From: JBMYQA01 sp049600855
GTDB taxonomy: Bacteria; Bacteroidota; Bacteroidia; Cytophagales; Flammeovirgaceae
Assembly (NCBI GenBank): GCA_049600855.1
Contig: JBMYQA010000013.1
Coordinates: 1 to 43,107 of the forward strand
Length of the DNA stretch: 43,107 nucleotides
Reading direction: 5' to 3'
Part shown: in pieces, positions 25,611 to 33,857 of the stretch
How the letters are laid out: every line of letters begins with the position of its first letter
How positions within the stretch are numbered: the first letter of the stretch is position 1
The notes under the pieces: generated by a model
The model's input: only the letters and a program-made list of their open reading frames with translations
What the model was told of the DNA's origin: nothing
Database searches by the model: none
Program-made: the position numbers and the translations under genes

Positions 25611-25907
25611 TTATTTCTCCAAATGCGTAATTGCTTTTTCCACCAAATCGGGCCGATATCGCATGATGAATTGCTCAAACAGATGGACACAGAGCTGTGT
25701 AGGGTTGGTAAATAAAGGTTTATTTCCCTGCTCTAAAGAATTTTGTGCTTCTTCTTGGGCAATCAATTTTGCAGCATGGAGTAATGGAATCCTAATGTAA
25801 GGTTGGATACGCTCTCTTTTGGCCTTTACTTGTTCTAAGCGTTGTGTAAAACCCAAAGATTTTCGATGAATGCTGATAAGACTATTCAAATTGTTTTCTT
25901 CTATCAT
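25611..25907 (-). CDS. Small hypothetical protein
   Basis: I do not recognise this 98-residue protein. It has no signal peptide or membrane segment. The first half is basic and helical (RLEQVKAKRERIQPYIR); the second half (FTNPTQLCVHLFEQFIMRYRP) is mixed. It is transcribed divergently from the XRE regulator gene, with 134 bp of very A+T-rich DNA between. Such divergent pairs are often autoregulated by the HTH protein, but I see no toxin-like motif here. Confidence 0.6.
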   Translation of the reverse strand: MIEENNLNSLISIHRKSLGFTQRLEQVKAKRERIQPYIRIPLLHAAKLIAQEEAQNSLEQGNKPLFTNPTQLCVHLFEQFIMRYRPDLVEKAITHLEK

Positions 25908-26041
25908 TTTGTCTATTTTCGAGTAGCTAATAGTAGGAACTAGTAGTTTTGTTATACAATTTTAAACTATAAAGCGATATTTAGCAAATATTTTATTATT
26001 TATTTTTTAAATTTTATCGCAAATCCTTGGTTTACAGCAAG

Positions 26042-26380
26042 ATGACGATTGGAGAAAAAATTAAAGAATTAGTAGATCGCTCAGGAGAGCGGACAGAAAC
26101 GGTGGCAAAACGATTAGGTATGTCAGTTCAAAATCTGTATAAAATCTATAAGAAAAAAAGTTGTGAAAGTAAGTATTTAGAAACATTGATGGCCGCTTTT
26201 GATGTAGATTCGAGCTATTTCTTCGAAAATCGTGATTTGCCTTCTGATCGAAAATTGACCATGGCAGAAGAAGAAATGCCCGATTACATCACCATTAAAG
26301 ATAAATACCTTGAACTGATGGAAAAGCATATTAAATTGTTAGAAGAGTGTAATGGCGGAAAGAATCATGAACAAGAGTGA
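26042..26380 (+). CDS. XRE-family DNA-binding protein
   Basis: The first 60 residues form a Cro/cI-type helix-turn-helix: KIKELVDRSGERTETVAKRLGM, then SVQNLYKIYKKKSCESKYLETL with the recognition helix in VQNLYKIYKK. The remaining 50 residues end in a charged amphipathic helix (KYLELMEKHIKLLEE) that could dimerise. The ATG at 26042 is preferred over the TTG at 26027. The domain arrangement resembles small XRE regulators common in Bacteroidota. It likely regulates its divergent neighbour and itself. Confidence 0.82.
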   Translation: MTIGEKIKELVDRSGERTETVAKRLGMSVQNLYKIYKKKSCESKYLETLMAAFDVDSSYFFENRDLPSDRKLTMAEEEMPDYITIKDKYLELMEKHIKLLEECNGGKNHEQE

Positions 26381-26464
26381 TGATAACCTTGTTTTAAAAT
26401 AAACAAAAGTTTAATTGAAAAATTCGATCTTTGCAGTTGTAGACATGTTCAAAGACAATCCATT

Positions 26465-27436
26465 ATGCCACTCATCCAACATCGACCATTCAAATCTCCG
26501 CTCTATCAGTTTAATGGACACCTGCAGACGATTGTTCCCAGTCTATTTCGCAAAGTAGAATATTACCCCTATGAGCGTGAGCGCATTTTTACACCTGATG
26601 AAGATTTCTTAGACTTAGATTGGTTGAAAGGTGGTTTCAACAAACTTGTCGTGATGTCTCACGGGTTAGAAGGAGATAGTAATCGGCATTACATTCGAGG
26701 GACAGCCAAGTTATTTCATGAACATGGTTGGGATGTTTGTGCTTGGAATTGTAGAAGCTGCAGCGGTGAACTGAATTGGCAACCGCGCTTTTACCATCAT
26801 GGAGATACACCTGATTTGGCTTTAGTCATCGATCATGCATTGGCTAGCAAGGCATATGAAGAAGCGGTGATTATTGGCTACAGCATGGGCGGAAGTTTGA
26901 CGCTGAAATACTTTGGGGAAAGAGGCGAAACGGTGAATCCCATCATCAAAAGAGGAATTGCCTTTTCGGTACCTTGCTACTTGCCCGACTGTGTGAAAGA
27001 GTTGGAGAGACCAAGTAAACGTTTTTACAACAAGCGCTTTTACAGAAAACTTCGGGAAAAATTGGTGGCCAAAGCAGCGAAAATGCCGAATCAGATTTCA
27101 TTAGAGTTATTAAATACCATAAATATTGACTCTTGCAGGCCATTAGATCAGCATTATTTTGCACCGTTGCATGGCTATAACTCAGCAGATGAGTTTTATG
27201 ACGACATTAGCTCATGGCATCATTTGGATGGGATTCGCGTACCTACTTTATTGGTGACCGCTCAAAATGATCCTTTTTTGACCGGAGAATGTTATCCTGT
27301 GGAAAAGGCAAAACGCAGTGATGCTTTCCAATTTGAGATTCCTGAAATTGGAGGTCATGTGGGTTTTTGTATTGCAGGTAAAGATCAGACCTATGCAGAG
27401 TTGAGGGCCTTAGAGTTTGCTGAAACGGGTAAATGA
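26465..27436 (+). CDS. YheT-like alpha/beta hydrolase
   Basis: The 323-aa protein belongs to the YheT / UPF0017 alpha/beta hydrolase group (related to the mammalian ABHD1/3 enzymes). It shows the N-terminal FNGHLQTIVPSLFRK, LVVMSHGLEGDSNRHYIRG, WNCRSCSGELN and the nucleophile elbow IIGYSMGGSL with Ser140. The acid is likely in TAQNDPFL and the His in EIGGHVGF. The natural substrate is unknown; relatives are esterases or phospholipases. Its stop codon abuts the convergent apaG stop with no gap. Confidence 0.9.
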   Translation: MPLIQHRPFKSPLYQFNGHLQTIVPSLFRKVEYYPYERERIFTPDEDFLDLDWLKGGFNKLVVMSHGLEGDSNRHYIRGTAKLFHEHGWDVCAWNCRSCSGELNWQPRFYHHGDTPDLALVIDHALASKAYEEAVIIGYSMGGSLTLKYFGERGETVNPIIKRGIAFSVPCYLPDCVKELERPSKRFYNKRFYRKLREKLVAKAAKMPNQISLELLNTINIDSCRPLDQHYFAPLHGYNSADEFYDDISSWHHLDGIRVPTLLVTAQNDPFLTGECYPVEKAKRSDAFQFEIPEIGGHVGFCIAGKDQTYAELRALEFAETGK

Positions 27437-27823
27437 TTAGTTTAATCGGAAAGGAACAATCATCGAAAATTCAGGAATGACCGCATTAAAATGTTTGCCA
27501 TCTAGCATCCGCTCCATGAGGTAAGTTCCTTTCATTTTGCCCATTCCTGTACGGAGGTTGCATCCTGAAACATATTGATGGTACTCGCCAGGCTCAATAA
27601 CAGGTTGTTGCCCAATTACCCCTTCTCCTTCAACTTCACTAATACTACCGTCTGCCTCATAAATGTGCCAATGCCTACGCAAGAGCTGAATGGTGTAATT
27701 ACTATGATTTTCGATAACAATGCGATAAGTAAATACAAAATGCCCATGCTTAGTCACAGAATATTCTGGATGATATTCTGTTTCTACACTAATTTTTATC
27801 CCTTCTGTTGTTTGTGTTACCAT
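27437..27823 (-). CDS. apaG: ApaG-domain protein
   Basis: ApaG is a 120-130-residue immunoglobulin-like beta domain, linked in enterobacteria to Co2+/Mg2+ homeostasis and Ap4A levels. The sequence is a full-length match: GIKISVETEYHPEYS, FTYRIVIENHSNYTIQLLRRHW, VEGEGVIGQQPVIEPGEYHQY, SGCNLRTGMGKMKGTYLM, and the C-terminal VIPEFSMIVPF. The ATG at 27823 is secure. It has about 70 bp of leader before a probable promoter (TTG, 17 bp, TTCATTTG). Its biochemical activity is not established in this phylum. Confidence 0.94.
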   Translation of the reverse strand: MVTQTTEGIKISVETEYHPEYSVTKHGHFVFTYRIVIENHSNYTIQLLRRHWHIYEADGSISEVEGEGVIGQQPVIEPGEYHQYVSGCNLRTGMGKMKGTYLMERMLDGKHFNAVIPEFSMIVPFRLN

Positions 27824-28194
27824 AAGATACTAAGCATTAAGTACAAATGAAGTGTAGGTGAAAAATACAAGCTTAGTTTAAGAGAATGTTTAATCTAACC
27901 TCCCCAACTTACATCTACAGTAAATTTAATGGATTTGTTGCTTTTAGTCCAATGTTTTTTAATATCCTTAGCAAAATTAAGAAATAACTTGGTTTGAGGT
28001 AAAGACTGTAAAAAGAATAAATTTATCATTTTACAGCGTGTTATTCTACAGCTTCCTCAAAATAATCCAATGTAACTTGATAAAATTTATATAGAAGCCA
28101 CATTCTTGTTAAGGATCGTAAAGCCTTTCTTAGTATATTTAGTTGAATTTTTATATTCGCCTAAATCATTTTTTACCAATTTAATTTATTCACT
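27824..28194. other. A+T-rich divergent intergenic region
   Basis: This separates apaG from the BON/LysM gene. It holds a possible apaG promoter (TTG ... TTCATTTG read on the minus strand, 27840-27870) and a 44-codon minus-strand frame at 27895-28029, described separately. I see no RNA gene or large repeat. Confidence 0.6.
27895..28029 (-). CDS. Possible small protein or gene remnant (44 aa)
   Basis: An ATG-initiated frame gives a 44-residue peptide containing LPQTKLFLNFAKDIKK and IKFTVDVSWGG at its C-terminus. Composition (Lys and Phe rich, alternating IKFTVDVSW) resembles a beta-strand end of a longer protein. An in-frame stop lies ten codons upstream of the ATG. It could be a short real gene or the relic of a larger one; support is weak and from reading only. 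Confidence 0.25.
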   Translation of the reverse strand: MINLFFLQSLPQTKLFLNFAKDIKKHWTKSNKSIKFTVDVSWGG

Positions 28195-28578
28195 ATGGCA
28201 TTACAAGAGAAATACCAAGCTGTATTAGATCTAGGTTTGGAATTTGGAGTCAAAGACGGTGATGTACAAGAAACTGAGGGAAAATTGAAGGTGAGTGGCA
28301 CCGCTCATTCACAATTTCAAAAGGACAGAATTTGGGATAAAATCAAAGAAATTGGCGGTGAAGAGCCTACCGATATAGAAGCCCACATTGAGGTTGAGCA
28401 ACAAGATTATTACCACAAACATGTGGTGGCTAAAGGAGAAACTTTAGGGAAAATTGCCAAAGCGTATTTTGGTGATGCAATGAAGTACAAAGAAATCTAT
28501 GAGGCGAACAAAGATATTTTGAAAAGCCCTGATTTAATTTTTCCTGATCAAGAGTTAACGATTCCGTTTATTTCATAA
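28195..28578 (+). CDS. BON-LysM protein (Kbp/YgaU-like)
   Basis: The 127-aa protein has the layout of E. coli Kbp (YgaU): an N-terminal BON-like region (about residues 20-70, GDVQETEGKLKVSGTAHS and AHIEVEQQ) and a C-terminal LysM domain (about 75-126, HVVAKGETLGKIAKAYFGD ... IFPDQELTIP). Kbp in E. coli binds potassium in the cytoplasm, and the family name LysM should not be read as a wall-binding activity here. There is no signal peptide, which fits a cytoplasmic protein. A strong bidirectional terminator follows. Confidence 0.88.
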   Translation: MALQEKYQAVLDLGLEFGVKDGDVQETEGKLKVSGTAHSQFQKDRIWDKIKEIGGEEPTDIEAHIEVEQQDYYHKHVVAKGETLGKIAKAYFGDAMKYKEIYEANKDILKSPDLIFPDQELTIPFIS

Positions 28579-28594
28579 GTTTACCTTAGATCAA

Positions 28595-28635
28595 TAAAAA
28601 AAGCTCCTTGTATTATATTGCAAGGAGCTTTTTTT
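28595..28635 (+). terminator. Intrinsic terminator after the LysM gene
   Basis: AAGCTCCTTG and CAAGGAGCTT form a 10-bp stem with a 10-nt loop, with A's before and seven T's after. Confidence 0.94.
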
Positions 28636-28773
28636 GATTCATTTCAGTTATAAGAAGGTAGATGAAAACAATTCCTCCAATTCTCACTTTATTATTGTAG
28701 ATTAACACGATGAGTTGACCTAATTACATTCAATTAAACCATTCTTCAATTACAAAACTGAACGAGAATAATT

Positions 28774-30462
28774 ATGAAAGATGCTTACCTAGTTGTGTTA
28801 TTATGTTTGATTTCCATCACAGGATTGGGGCAAGATCGTATAACTGGCAAAGGTTATGCAACCCGATCAGAAGTGATTGCCAAAAATGGAATGGCTGCTA
28901 CCAGTCAACCCTTAGCGACTCAGGTCGCGCTGGACATCCTCAAAAAAGGTGGAACTGCAATTGATGCAGCTATTGCTGCAAATGCAACCCTTGGCCTGAT
29001 GGAGCCCACAGGCTGTGGAATAGGCGGCGATTTGTTTGCCATTGTATGGGATGCAAAAACAGAACAAATTTTTGGATTAAATGCCAGTGGGAGGTCGCCC
29101 CAAAAACTCACGCTCGCTTATTTTAAGGATAAAAGGATGACTAAAATCCCTGCCTATGGCCCGCTACCCGTTACGGTGCCTGGCTGTGTGGATGGTTGGT
29201 TTCAACTACACGATCAATTTGGAAAGCTATCCATGGATGAAATTTTGCAGCCCGCAATTCAATATGCAGAATCAGGATTTCCTGTAACCGAGTTGATTGC
29301 CTATTATTTAGAGCTGTCTACCAAGCGATTTATGGATTACCCAAACTTTAAAAATACTTACACCATAAATGGTCAAGCCATTCAGAAGGGGCAACTATTT
29401 AAAAATCCAGATTTAGCAAACACCTATCGAAAGTTGGCTCAGGGTGGTCGCGATGCGTTTTACAAAGGTGAAATTGCTGAAACAATTGCTGCGTTTATCC
29501 AAGAGCAAGGTGGTTTTTTATCAAAAGAAGATTTGGCGAGCCACCAATCGGAATGGGTAACGCCTGTGTCTACGAATTATCGAGGGTATGATGTTTGGGA
29601 ACTTCCGCCCAATGGACAAGGCATTGCCGCGCTACAAATGCTAAATATTTTAGAAGGCTATGATTTTAAGGAAATGGGTTTTGGATCGGCAGCACACATT
29701 CATCATTTTGTGGAAGCGAAGAAGTTGGCGTTTGAAGATCGGGCAAAGTATTATGCGGATCCTGCTTTTCGAAATATTCCCGTACAACACTTAATTTCCA
29801 AAGAATATGGAGCGCAACGAAGAACGTTAATCGACTCTAATAAGGCAGGCAAATACGAAGCAGGAGAGTTGAGTAAAGGGGAAACCATTTACATGACGGT
29901 TGCCGATAAATATGGAAATATGATCTCGCTAATCCAAAGTAACTACCGAGGAATGGGCTCGGGCATGGTTCCTCCTAAATTGGGCTTTATGTTGCAAGAT
30001 CGAGGAGAGCTTTTTTCGTTAAATGAAGGAGAGTACAACGCTTACGAGCCAAGAAAGCGCCCTTTTCATACCATTATTCCCGCTTTTGTGACGAAAGACG
30101 GGCAGCCATTCATGAGCTTTGGTGTGATGGGTGGGGATTTTCAACCAATGGGACATGTTCAAATTATCATGAACATGATCGATTTTGGGATGAACCTCCA
30201 AGAAGCGGGCGATGCACCTCGCATTGATCATACAGGTTCTGCCACACCTACAGGAAAAGCACAAGCGGCAGATGGCGGAATGATTCGTTTGGAGTCGGGC
30301 TTTTCCTATGAAGTAATTCGAGCTTTGATGCAAAAAAGGCATAAAGTGGGCTTTGCCAATGGAAGTTATGGGGGCTATCAGGCCATCATGTATGATGCAA
30401 AAAATGGGGTTTATTACGGGGCTTCTGAATCCCGAAAAGATGGGCAAGCCGCGGGATATTAG
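28774..30462 (+). CDS. ggt: Gamma-glutamyltransferase
   Basis: GGT cleaves or transfers the gamma-glutamyl group of glutathione and related peptides in the periplasm, after self-cleavage into two subunits. A signal peptide (about residues 1-19, ending TGLGQ) is followed by MAATSQPLATQVALDILKKGG, TAIDAAIAAN, TGCGIGGDLFA and SGRSP. The processing site is GETIYMTVAD, with the nucleophile Thr at about residue 371. After it come NMISLIQSNY and the GSGMV substrate loop. FSFGVMGGDFQPMGHVQ near the end is also conserved. The 562-aa length is standard. A terminator shared with the convergent transketolase gene follows. Confidence 0.95.
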   Translation: MKDAYLVVLLCLISITGLGQDRITGKGYATRSEVIAKNGMAATSQPLATQVALDILKKGGTAIDAAIAANATLGLMEPTGCGIGGDLFAIVWDAKTEQIFGLNASGRSPQKLTLAYFKDKRMTKIPAYGPLPVTVPGCVDGWFQLHDQFGKLSMDEILQPAIQYAESGFPVTELIAYYLELSTKRFMDYPNFKNTYTINGQAIQKGQLFKNPDLANTYRKLAQGGRDAFYKGEIAETIAAFIQEQGGFLSKEDLASHQSEWVTPVSTNYRGYDVWELPPNGQGIAALQMLNILEGYDFKEMGFGSAAHIHHFVEAKKLAFEDRAKYYADPAFRNIPVQHLISKEYGAQRRTLIDSNKAGKYEAGELSKGETIYMTVADKYGNMISLIQSNYRGMGSGMVPPKLGFMLQDRGELFSLNEGEYNAYEPRKRPFHTIIPAFVTKDGQPFMSFGVMGGDFQPMGHVQIIMNMIDFGMNLQEAGDAPRIDHTGSATPTGKAQAADGGMIRLESGFSYEVIRALMQKRHKVGFANGSYGGYQAIMYDAKNGVYYGASESRKDGQAAGY

Positions 30463-30475
30463 GCTAATATTTTGT

Positions 30476-30511
30476 AAAAAAAACAGCCTGTTACAAACGT
30501 TGCAACAGGCT
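30476..30511. terminator. Bidirectional terminator between ggt and the transketolase gene
   Basis: AGCCTGTT and AACAGGCT enclose an 11-nt loop. On the minus strand the stem is followed by GTTTTTTTT, so it is a good terminator for the transketolase gene; on the plus strand ACTTTTA follows and it could also end ggt. Confidence 0.88.
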
Positions 30512-30531
30512 ACTTTTATAAAAAGATAGGC

Positions 30532-31377
30532 TTAATAATCACCTAAGGTTTCTTCTAACTGATCTAAGGCAATTTGTAATTGCTCATCATTTGGCGCTAC
30601 GCCATGCCATTTGTGGGAACCCATCATGTAATCTACTCCAAAACCCATTTCAGTCGTCATGAGGTTGAGTACGGGTTTATTTTTTTGTTTTGCAAGTGTT
30701 TGCGCTTTTTCGAGCCCTTCAATTACTTTTTCAATGTCATTGCCTTCCGTCTCAATCACTTCCCAACCAAATGCTCGCCACTTTTCTGCTAAATTTGCTA
30801 AAGACAACACATCTTCTACATCCCCATCAATTTGGCGACCATTATAGTCAACCGTAGCAATGAGGTTGTTCATTTTATGGTGTGCAGCAAACATGGCAGC
30901 TTCCCAAACTTGCCCTTCTTGTAATTCTCCATCGCCCATCAACACATAAACAAAATGGTCATCATTATTTTGCTTTTTGGCTAATGCAGCGCCAATTGCC
31001 ACAGATAATCCTTGACCCAACGAACCAGAGGCCACTCGAATACCAGGAAGTCCTTCTTCAGTAGCAGGATGCCCTTGTAAACGCGAATCTAGTTTACGGA
31101 AAGTGTTCAATTCTGCTACATCAAAATAGCCTGTTCTTGCCAATGTGCTGTACCAAACAGGAGAAATATGACCATTAGATAAGAAGAATACATCTTCTTC
31201 TTTGGCATCCATATCAAATGAAGGATTGTGTTTCATGATGCGACCGTAGAGCGCCACAAAAAAATCAGTACAACCCAAAGAACCGCCTGGGTGACCTGAG
31301 TTTACAGCATGAACCATTCTCACAATATCCCTGCGGACTTGACTTGCGAGTTTTTTCAAATCGGCTATATCTTGCAT
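30532..31377 (-). CDS. Transketolase, N-terminal (TPP-binding) half
   Basis: The 281-residue protein is the complete N-terminal subunit of a split transketolase, which transfers two-carbon units between sugar phosphates in the pentose phosphate pathway. It has HAVNSGHPGGSLG, FFLSNGHISPVWY, RVASGSLGQGLSVAIGAAL, and the thiamine-diphosphate motif GDGELQEG ... NLIATVDYN. The C-terminal tail ends naturally after YMMGSHKWHGVAPNDEQ. In other split forms the C-terminal (pyrimidine-binding) subunit gene follows directly in the same direction, but here the downstream gene is ggt on the opposite strand. So the partner must be encoded elsewhere, or this gene has been separated from it. Confidence 0.93.
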   Translation of the reverse strand: MQDIADLKKLASQVRRDIVRMVHAVNSGHPGGSLGCTDFFVALYGRIMKHNPSFDMDAKEEDVFFLSNGHISPVWYSTLARTGYFDVAELNTFRKLDSRLQGHPATEEGLPGIRVASGSLGQGLSVAIGAALAKKQNNDDHFVYVLMGDGELQEGQVWEAAMFAAHHKMNNLIATVDYNGRQIDGDVEDVLSLANLAEKWRAFGWEVIETEGNDIEKVIEGLEKAQTLAKQKNKPVLNLMTTEMGFGVDYMMGSHKWHGVAPNDEQLQIALDQLEETLGDY

Positions 31378-31439
31378 GTTAGCTTACAATTTGGAAAGTA
31401 GAATTAACAAACACTTGCCCACAACAGGCAAGATGCGGG

Positions 31440-31447
31440 CAAAACTA
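31440..31447 (-). promoter_or_regulatory. Bacteroidota -7 element (TAGTTTTG) before the transketolase gene
   Basis: An exact TAnnTTTG match on the minus strand, overlapping the bcp stop codon, 62 bp before the transketolase ATG. It would allow separate transcription of the transketolase gene. A small hairpin (CTTGCC / GGCAAG, 31412-31430) lies in the leader. Confidence 0.4.
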
Positions 31448-31894
31448 GGCAATTATTTGATTCGTATGGTCTTTCGTTTTCACTTTTTTGATGATTTCGG
31501 CAATATTCCCTTCCTCATCAATGACAAAAGTCGTTCTGATGGTGCCCATGTAGGTTCGCCCATACATTTTTTTCTCGCCCCAAGTGCCATATAAATTGTG
31601 GATGTCTTTACTTTCATCTGCAATTAATGAAAAGGGCAATTCAAACTTTTCTTGAAATTTCTTATGCGATTTTACCGAATCACCACTGATGCCTAACACT
31701 TCATAACCTTGCGCTTGTAAAGCCTCGTAATTATCGCGTAAGTTACACGCTTGAGCAGTACAGCCAGGCGTATTGTCTTTTGGGTAAAAGTAGATGACTA
31801 CCTTTTTGCCTTTTAAATCACTGAGCTTTACTGTGTTATTATCTTGGTCAACTCCTTCAAAGTCAGGAGCTTTCATTCCTTCTTGTAATTCCAT
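31445..31894 (-). CDS. bcp: Thioredoxin-dependent peroxiredoxin, BCP/PrxQ type
   Basis: Bcp reduces peroxides with thioredoxin as electron donor. The 149-residue protein is full length, with APDFEGVDQDNN, VVIYFYPKDNTPGCTAQAC containing the peroxidatic Cys45 and the partner Cys50 five residues on (atypical two-Cys mechanism), GISGDSVKSHKKF, ELPFSLIADE, and RTTFVIDEEGNIAEI. The gene begins at the ATG at 31894 and stops 67 bp before the transketolase gene. It has a promoter-like element 40 bp upstream. Confidence 0.95.
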   Translation of the reverse strand: MELQEGMKAPDFEGVDQDNNTVKLSDLKGKKVVIYFYPKDNTPGCTAQACNLRDNYEALQAQGYEVLGISGDSVKSHKKFQEKFELPFSLIADESKDIHNLYGTWGEKKMYGRTYMGTIRTTFVIDEEGNIAEIIKKVKTKDHTNQIIA

Positions 31895-31933
31895 AATTTA
31901 TTTCGATTAAGAGACTTAGATTAGCATTGGCGC

Positions 31934-31941
31934 CAAAGATA
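31934..31941 (-). promoter_or_regulatory. Bacteroidota -7 element (TATCTTTG) for bcp
   Basis: On the minus strand an exact TAnnTTTG match lies 40 bp before the bcp ATG, which would give a leader of about 30 nt. A weak GTT stands near the -33 distance. Confidence 0.5.
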
Positions 31942-32058
31942 GTATTGGCATATGGAAATAACAGTTTTAGGAAAATATTGTTTAGCAGGGCTCATAAGCT
32001 CGAAACTTTTTTAGTTAATTTCAGTAATTGGAATAGAACTCGCTTAAATTTCAAAATC

Positions 32059-32637
32059 ATGAAAAAAGTAATGGCTGCTTTTGATGAGGAAGGTGTGTAT
32101 GTGTATCAAGCATTTAAACCTAAAGTTGTTGCAATCGCTGTAGAAAAAGGAACTTTTGGAAAAGGATTTGGATTGGATAGAATCACTTGGATTAAACCCT
32201 CTTTTGCTTGGATGCTTCAACGTTCAAAGTATGCTACAAAACATCGCATGGAAGCCATAGCCAAAATTAAATTGAGTCATGAGGCTTGGTTGGAGATTTT
32301 AACTCAATCTGTAGAAACGCAATATACTGGTAAGTATTGGGAGACAGAAGATGAGTGGCAAAGGCAATTGAATAAATCAGATGTAATTCATCAATGGGAT
32401 CCAGAGCGTGATTTAGTTGGAAGAAAATTAGATCAAGCAGCTATCCAAATTGGAATTCGGGGGGAGGTTATACGGAAATATGTGAGTGAGTATATTATCG
32501 GAGTAGAAGATGTAACAGATTTGGCAAAAACTATTGGCAAATCTGTTAAACTAAGAAGGAATCAATTTCCACAAGTGCCTTTAGAAAAAACGTATCCGAT
32601 TAGTGATGCCCTAGCGTTGAAGTTAGGGTGTTCATGA
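32059..32637 (+). CDS. DUF4291 family protein
   Basis: The 192-residue protein matches DUF4291 by VYVYQAFKPKVVAIAVEKGTFG, FGLDRITWIKPSFAWMLQRSKYATK, IKLSHEAWLEIL and VIHQWDPERDL with RSIQIGIR-like (here AAIQIGIRG). These proteins have no established function. The ATG at 32059 (MKKVMAAFDEEG) is preferred, because upstream there is only a TTG at 31927 and the extension carries no family motif. The 3' end overlaps the convergent membrane-protein gene by 6 bp. Confidence 0.85.
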   Translation: MKKVMAAFDEEGVYVYQAFKPKVVAIAVEKGTFGKGFGLDRITWIKPSFAWMLQRSKYATKHRMEAIAKIKLSHEAWLEILTQSVETQYTGKYWETEDEWQRQLNKSDVIHQWDPERDLVGRKLDQAAIQIGIRGEVIRKYVSEYIIGVEDVTDLAKTIGKSVKLRRNQFPQVPLEKTYPISDALALKLGCS

Positions 32638-33117
32638 GCTTTCCCCGTTTTTATCTTTTCGATGATTTTCAAACATTTCCATCGCGGCTTTTAACATGCC
32701 AATGACTCCTATACCTAATACGGTGAGCCCAAAGGAAAGCTCTTTAAACACACTTTCAGTGTTAATAAAAGTGCCGATTAAACCAATGATAATAAAACCA
32801 AAAGCAAGTAGGGCAATCATCACCAAGGCTATTTTCCCTTTTGTAGGGTGCTCCCAAATCTTTCTTGAAAATTTGTTTTGAGTCTTTGTTGTGTCTTGTA
32901 ACGTGCTAAAGCTGACAGAAATACCATAAAAAACTAATACATTATTAAGTTCAGCCCATTGAATGTTGGCTTGTACAAGTGAAATGATAAAGAACGCATA
33001 GTAGTACAAAGACACCAGTAATATTGGATATTGCAAATAGCTCAAGAGATGAAAAAACTGCTTGGGGTTTTTCATAAGGAGAGGTGTTTGGAGGAATAAT
33101 TCAACTGATTTTACCAT
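32632..33117 (-). CDS. Small integral membrane protein of unknown function
   Basis: The 161-aa protein has four hydrophobic segments, at about residues 27-48, 57-72, 94-113 and 124-142, and a charged C-terminal tail (ENHRKDKNGESS). I do not recognise the family. A possible ATG 14 codons downstream (MKNPKQFFHL) is an alternative start. It overlaps the DUF4291 gene tail to tail by 6 bp, which suggests both ends are compact. Confidence 0.65.
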   Translation of the reverse strand: MVKSVELFLQTPLLMKNPKQFFHLLSYLQYPILLVSLYYYAFFIISLVQANIQWAELNNVLVFYGISVSFSTLQDTTKTQNKFSRKIWEHPTKGKIALVMIALLAFGFIIIGLIGTFINTESVFKELSFGLTVLGIGVIGMLKAAMEMFENHRKDKNGESS

Positions 33118-33189
33118 TCAACCTAAATAAACGAAAATGGTTTTTGAAAATCTGATGATTAGCATGTTTACAACAAGTGGTTGAATACA

Positions 33190-33519
33190 TTAGATCAATG
33201 AAATTAGTATCCCCATCGGAATAATCAAATAAATCAAACCAACAATACTCAAAGCGAGTCCTCCATAACAATAGGTATTCTTTTTTCTAATGCCAACAAT
33301 GCTAAGTATGATTGAAATCAGCATAGGAAGTAGGTAATACATAATGACGATTTCCAAACCACCAGCAACTAAACTTGGGGAAATATCTCCTGAGATTAAA
33401 TGGGGTTGAAGTAGGTGATAACTGGTATAATCAAGACGAAGTTTCAACAAGATTAAAATTGTTGAAATGATGATGGAGCTGAGTGTATAGTATTTTCCCT
33501 TTTTCATAAACGCAAACAT
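33190..33519 (-). CDS. Small integral membrane protein of unknown function
   Basis: This 109-aa product has three hydrophobic stretches (about residues 11-26, 49-73 and 84-107) around short basic loops such as GIRKKN. The ATG at 33507 (MKKGKYY) could also be the start. It has no recognisable motifs. It resembles small Bacteroidota DUF-type membrane proteins but I cannot assign one. Confidence 0.6.
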   Translation of the reverse strand: MFAFMKKGKYYTLSSIIISTILILLKLRLDYTSYHLLQPHLISGDISPSLVAGGLEIVIMYYLLPMLISIILSIVGIRKKNTYCYGGLALSIVGLIYLIIPMGILISLI

Positions 33520-33857
33520 GATGAATTAGACCATAAAGTTTGTACGAACAAAGGGAATAAAAAAACATCCATCTCTCCAAGGCGGATAGATGGATGGCAA
33601 GAATGGAACTATAAAAAACAAAAGGGAAACAAGTGCTTCCCCTGTGTTTGGGCTTTTTGGAATTCTCACTACTGAGAATAGATAAAAATGATCTTTATAG
33701 CTGTTTCGACTATGTCTTATTCAATGATGACATTACAATACTAATGGATTCCCTTCAAAAGAAATATTACACTATATTACATGAAGGTTCCATGTATTAC
33801 ATTCCAAGGTATGATTCAATCTAGGGAAGTTTGGCGAGTAAACTCAATCTGATTGCA
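33520..33857. other. Intergenic region between two minus-strand genes
   Basis: It holds a terminator (33559-33596), a small hairpin at 33661-33678 (ATTCTCA / TGAGAAT) and repeated ATATTACA-like elements at 33761-33800. A 63-codon plus-strand frame (33633-33824) starts with GTG; it is poorly supported and I do not annotate it as a gene. Confidence 0.6.
33559..33596 (-). terminator. Intrinsic terminator on the minus strand
   Basis: CATCCATCT and AGATGGATG form a perfect 9-bp stem with a 13-nt loop; on the minus strand seven T's follow. It is 262 bp beyond the stop of the PD40 gene and insulates the small membrane-protein gene. Confidence 0.9.

Noticed and set aside
25376..25630. 84-codon plus-strand frame after the PARG gene
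   Set aside because: It runs through a perfect terminator stem on the opposite strand and overlaps the end of another gene; the protein sequence has no recognisable character.
33633..33824. 63-codon plus-strand frame with GTG start
   Set aside because: It lies in an intergenic region rich in repeats, shows no family motif and starts with a non-ATG codon. I kept it only as a note.
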